This document shows, piece after piece, positions 61,038 to 64,000 of a DNA stretch of 64,000 nucleotides. The notes beneath the pieces were generated by a model, which was not told where the DNA came from, ran no database searches, and saw nothing but the letters and a program-made list of their open reading frames with translations. The stretch lies in assembly GCA_032622095.1 (NCBI GenBank), contig CP136061.1, positions 232,064,944 through 232,128,943 on the forward strand, written 5' to 3'. This DNA is from Siphonodentalium dalli. Its lineage: Eukaryota; Mollusca; Scaphopoda; Gadilida; Siphonodentaliidae. The position numbers and the translations under genes were made by a program. Numbering within the stretch: position 1 is the first letter of the stretch; each line of letters starts with the position of its first letter.

Positions 61038-63712
61038 ATGGCAACCAACGGAGTGGAAATAAATCTTTGCACGCATGATGAGTTGTTAGAGATAGTCGGC
61101 ATTTCTGAGGATTCAGCAATGAGGATAGTACTCCATAGGGCACAAAAAGGTTATATTAGAAATATCAAAGAATTGAAAGAGATACTCACCCCCACCTATG
61201 TGCCATAATTAAGGGGCCAATTGACTATGCAATAAGCAAGGAACAATTGGCAATCAAGAAGGAGCAGAGCGAAAGCAGGGAGTACCAAGAGTTATCTCTT
61301 TCTGATGAGGACTTGTAAGAACCCAAGTATTCCAGCTCTCCAATCACTACGAGAAGTAGACGAGAAAGAGAAAGGGAAGAACATGTGGCCTCTTACAAAA
61401 GAGAAACAGAACATATGGCCTCTTTAAAAAGAGAAGCACAGAGAGAGATGACGGAAAATGAAAAGAGGCAACAGGAATGCGAGGAGTACAAAGATCCACG
61501 AAGGGAAGATCGAGAACAGGAAGAAAAAGACCTGCGACGTGGGACAATCAGCAAGGAGCAAGGAGATATCCAACCGAGGGACCAACAGGATAGTCGAGGA
61601 AATGAAATGTCGAGAGGGTGGAAATCGTATGAAGAACGGCAAGGGGACAGGTATGACCGCGTAGAAGAGGAAAGACACAAGTGGCAAGGGAAAATAGCCA
61701 CTATGCAGGAAGATTTTGACAGAATGCAAAGGGATTTCGACCGAGAAATGGGCCAAAAAGAAAACCAACTAAAACAAGCTAACAGTGAGAATCTACTGGT
61801 AAGAAGAAGTTTGGGGAATGTGGAAGAGGAGCTTAAAGATCTTAAAAGGCAAAAAGAAAGAACCGGAAAAGGGTGGGATGAAATGCACAGACAGTTGGAC
61901 CAGGAGGAAAGAGAAAATGATTTCCTGAAGAAAGAAAATGAGTTCCTAAAGAAAGAAAATGAGTTCCCGAAGAAAGCAATTAAGGAGAAAACACAAGAAT
62001 GTGAGTCCCTGAAAGAAGAAGGAACTTGCTTGAAAAAAGAAAAGAGGGCACAGGCTCAAAGTTATGAAGACAAGTTGAGGGACGAGAGAGAGGGGCGCCG
62101 GAAGGATAAACAAAGCTATGAACAAGCTAAGATGGTGCCCGAAACACAAAGACACCCCACCCATTTTCCTCCACCAATCTGGCAACAACCACCATTCATG
62201 CATGGAGGCAATCAGCAGTACACATACCCGTCTAACCAGGTGGCGACCCCAGCTATACAGATGCCACCAGCCACAATACCTCCAGTGACACCAGCGGTAC
62301 AGGCAGTGGTCGATCTAGGGAGACGGGAGAGGGAGCCGGAACGAAACGACAGAAGGGAGAATGAGGAACCAAGGAGATGGGGTGAGGACCGGGAGCATTA
62401 TAGAGAGGAACGTAATGACCGGGGAAGATATGACAGAAGGGACAGGATAGGTGTTGAGAAAATACCATCTCGACTGAAGTTCGATGGAACCTCCATGTGG
62501 TTGGTGTTTGAGAAGAGATTCGTCCATTTCGCCCAGCGCCAGAACTGGGATGAGGAAGAAAAGAAAGAGAAACTGGTCTGGTGTTTGGAGAAGAAGGCGG
62601 CCGAATTCTGCGCGATGGTCGACCGACAGGATGAAATGTCCTATCAACAACTTCTGAGGGAACTCCGAAGCAGATATGAGGAACATGATCGTCCTGAGAA
62701 GGCCCAGACGGATCTAGCAGTGGCCAAACAAAATACCGATGAACCTCTAGAGGACTGGGCAGACAGGGTCCAAAAACTGTCGATACAGGCCTTCAGTGAC
62801 GCGCCGGGGGCAGTCCAGCAGAGACAGGCAGTACTAAAGTTCTGCCAAGGACTACTGGACAAGGAAACAGGGCAACATGTTGCCACTTCCGCCCAGCCAA
62901 CCATTAAAATGGCAGTGGAAAAGGCGCAACTCTTCCAGCAGACCACGCAGGCGATATACGGGAAGAGACTGAAGAAAGAGGTAAAGGCCACATGGATAGA
63001 TTCGGATTCAGATTCGGATGGGGCCCAAATCAGCCAAGTGTATAGGGATCGGGACAATAGGGGACGAGGGGTTGGAAGAAGGAACAATTCCAGGTATGAC
63101 CGGAATTGGAGGTCAGAGAGATCTGAGGGTTCCAACAATTCCAGGTATGACCGGAATCGGAGGTCGGAGAGTCCGAAGAACTCCGGGTATGACCGGAATT
63201 GGAGGTCAGAGAGTCCACAGAACTCCGGCTATGACCGGAATTGGAGGTCGGAAAGTCCAAAGAACTCGGGGTATGACCAAAATTCCCGATATAACCGGTC
63301 CCGAAAAACAGAAAATACGAAGCCGACAAATGATTCCACTCCATGGGGCAAGAGTGAAACTACAAGAGATGGAGACACTGCCAAAAACAGGACGTCCGCA
63401 AACCAATCATCGGATGTCAACTTAAGGATGAGCTCACTAGAGGGAGGAATGGGTGAGATGGCAGCAAACATTAAGAAGCTGATGGGCCTAGTAGAGGAGA
63501 AGTCAAGATACCGGAATTATTCCAACTATGGGGACAGATCGAGAAGCCCTTCACCTAGGCGAAATGGGGAATTGGTTTGCTTCAAATGTCAAAAACCAGG
63601 CAACTTTCGCAGTAATTGTCCCCAGAATGAACAACAGGACAGATTCTCTAAGAAAGTATCGTTCAATAAGAACGAGGAGTTAAACGAGAGCGGGTCGTCC
63701 ATCGAGGCCTAG
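61038..63712 (+). pseudogene. Gag-like protein of a Ty3/gypsy-type LTR element
   Basis: The ATG at 61,038 starts a 56-residue segment with a helix-hairpin-helix-like sequence (VEINLCTHDELLEIVGIS). A frameshift near 61,205 and a TAA at 61,316 separate it from the main frame, which then stays open to 63,712 (775 codons from 61,385). Domains in the long part: charged coiled coil (residues about 1-245), Pro-rich stretch (about 258-310), capsid-like core (FDGTSMWLVFEKRFVHFAQ ... LREL..RYEEHDRPEKAQ, about 365-530), Arg/Ser/Tyr repeats (about 565-640), and a zinc knuckle CFKCQKPGNFRSNC (about 732-745) with Asn where His is expected. It forms particles and binds RNA in intact relatives. Confidence 0.82.
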
Positions 63713-64000
63713 AAACGACCCGAATCAAAGAAGGCCCAGGCAAAGAGAAAAAGCCTTCAGAACGTGGAAGCTCCATTATAAGTAGAGAGGGTAAGGCACA
63801 ACCAAGTTGTAGAACTTATAGCCTGGAGGACGAAGAGTTCAATGCATCGATGTTCAATGTTGACTCTGACCAAACAGGTAGTGAGTTCAAAGAGGTTGTG
63901 AGCAAGCCCGGGAACGAGGTAGGTACATCAAAACGACCTAGCCCAATGGTGAAGCTGGACGATGCATCGTTATCCGATGCTCAGCCGGCTTACCAGGTGG
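63673..64000 (+). CDS. Start of pol, -1 frame, cut by window end
   Basis: In the -1 frame relative to gag the sequence is open from just after a TAA near 63,670 to the last base. It overlaps the gag end by about 40 nt. The visible part is polar and low in complexity (EDEEFNASMFNVDSDQTGSE); no protease motif is reached yet. Its identity as pol rests on position and the frameshift signal. Confidence 0.55.
63679..63736 (+). promoter_or_regulatory. -1 ribosomal frameshift signal between gag and pol
   Basis: The heptamer G-TTA-AAC (63,679-63,685) is in the gag zero frame. Five bases later a perfect 8-bp stem forms: CGGGTCGT (63,691-63,698) with ACGACCCG (63,715-63,722). Loop bases GGCCT (63,706-63,710) can pair with AGGCC (63,732-63,736), giving an H-type pseudoknot. 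A -1 shift here enters the frame that stays open to the window end. GTTAAAC is an established slippery heptamer type. Confidence 0.75.

Noticed and set aside
61393-63471. Long minus-strand ORFs opposite Gag
   Set aside because: They are shadows of the Arg/Glu-rich Gag sequence; Leu/Phe/Ser-rich without domains.

Overview
The window is metazoan nuclear DNA. AT richness, a gene split by large introns, many decayed LINEs, Helitrons, MITEs, satellites and (TA)n tracts all fit a lophotrochozoan, most likely a mollusc. This is inferred from gene architecture and repeat types; nothing in the sequence names a species. There are no bacterial operons, CRISPR arrays or rRNA genes.

The main result is one minus-strand gene running through most of the window (48,929 down to 637 and beyond both ends). 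I built it from nine short exons whose splice sites and phases agree throughout: the C-terminal half of a fucolectin/discoidin-type galactose-binding domain (48,726-48,929), 15-16 EGF-like modules in one exon (24,374-26,005), a transmembrane exon (15,708-15,837), two juxtamembrane exons (11,756-11,838; 9,891-9,928), and four exons of a protein-tyrosine-phosphatase-like domain (6,936-7,025; 6,242-6,352; 2,385-2,504; 637-764). The product would be a receptor-type PTP with a lectin-like/EGF ectodomain. Its PTP signature reads HTTNG instead of HCxxG, so this domain looks catalytically dead. The last exon ends exactly in a 26-bp minisatellite (1-636) whose every unit repeats the 5' splice site.

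Almost everything else up to 48.7 kb is intronic mobile DNA. It includes a Tx1/L1-like LINE (18.2-22.7 kb) split by a complete Helitron (21,003-21,957); a CR1/jockey-like LINE (26.6-28.0 kb); an array of about 190-bp satellite monomers (29.6-31.9 kb) running into another LINE (31.9-36.2 kb); tandem Helitrons (36.6-37.9 kb); a 5'-truncated LINE between 92-bp direct repeats (38.4-40.7 kb); and a DNA transposon with an IS3EU/rve-type integrase and minisatellite-like inverted ends (41.4-43.9 kb), next to a defective relative and a Tc1 remnant.

Upstream of the last recognised exon lies a two-ORF LINE on the minus strand (49.8-54.9 kb; ORF1 with zinc knuckles and an SGNH/GDSL-esterase-like domain, ORF2 with endonuclease and RT), then AT-rich repeats and palindromic MITEs (55-58 kb). 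The window ends in an LTR-type retroelement: a Gag gene (61.0-63.7 kb) with a helix-hairpin-helix-like N-terminus, and a well-formed -1 frameshift signal (63,679-63,736) leading into the start of pol.
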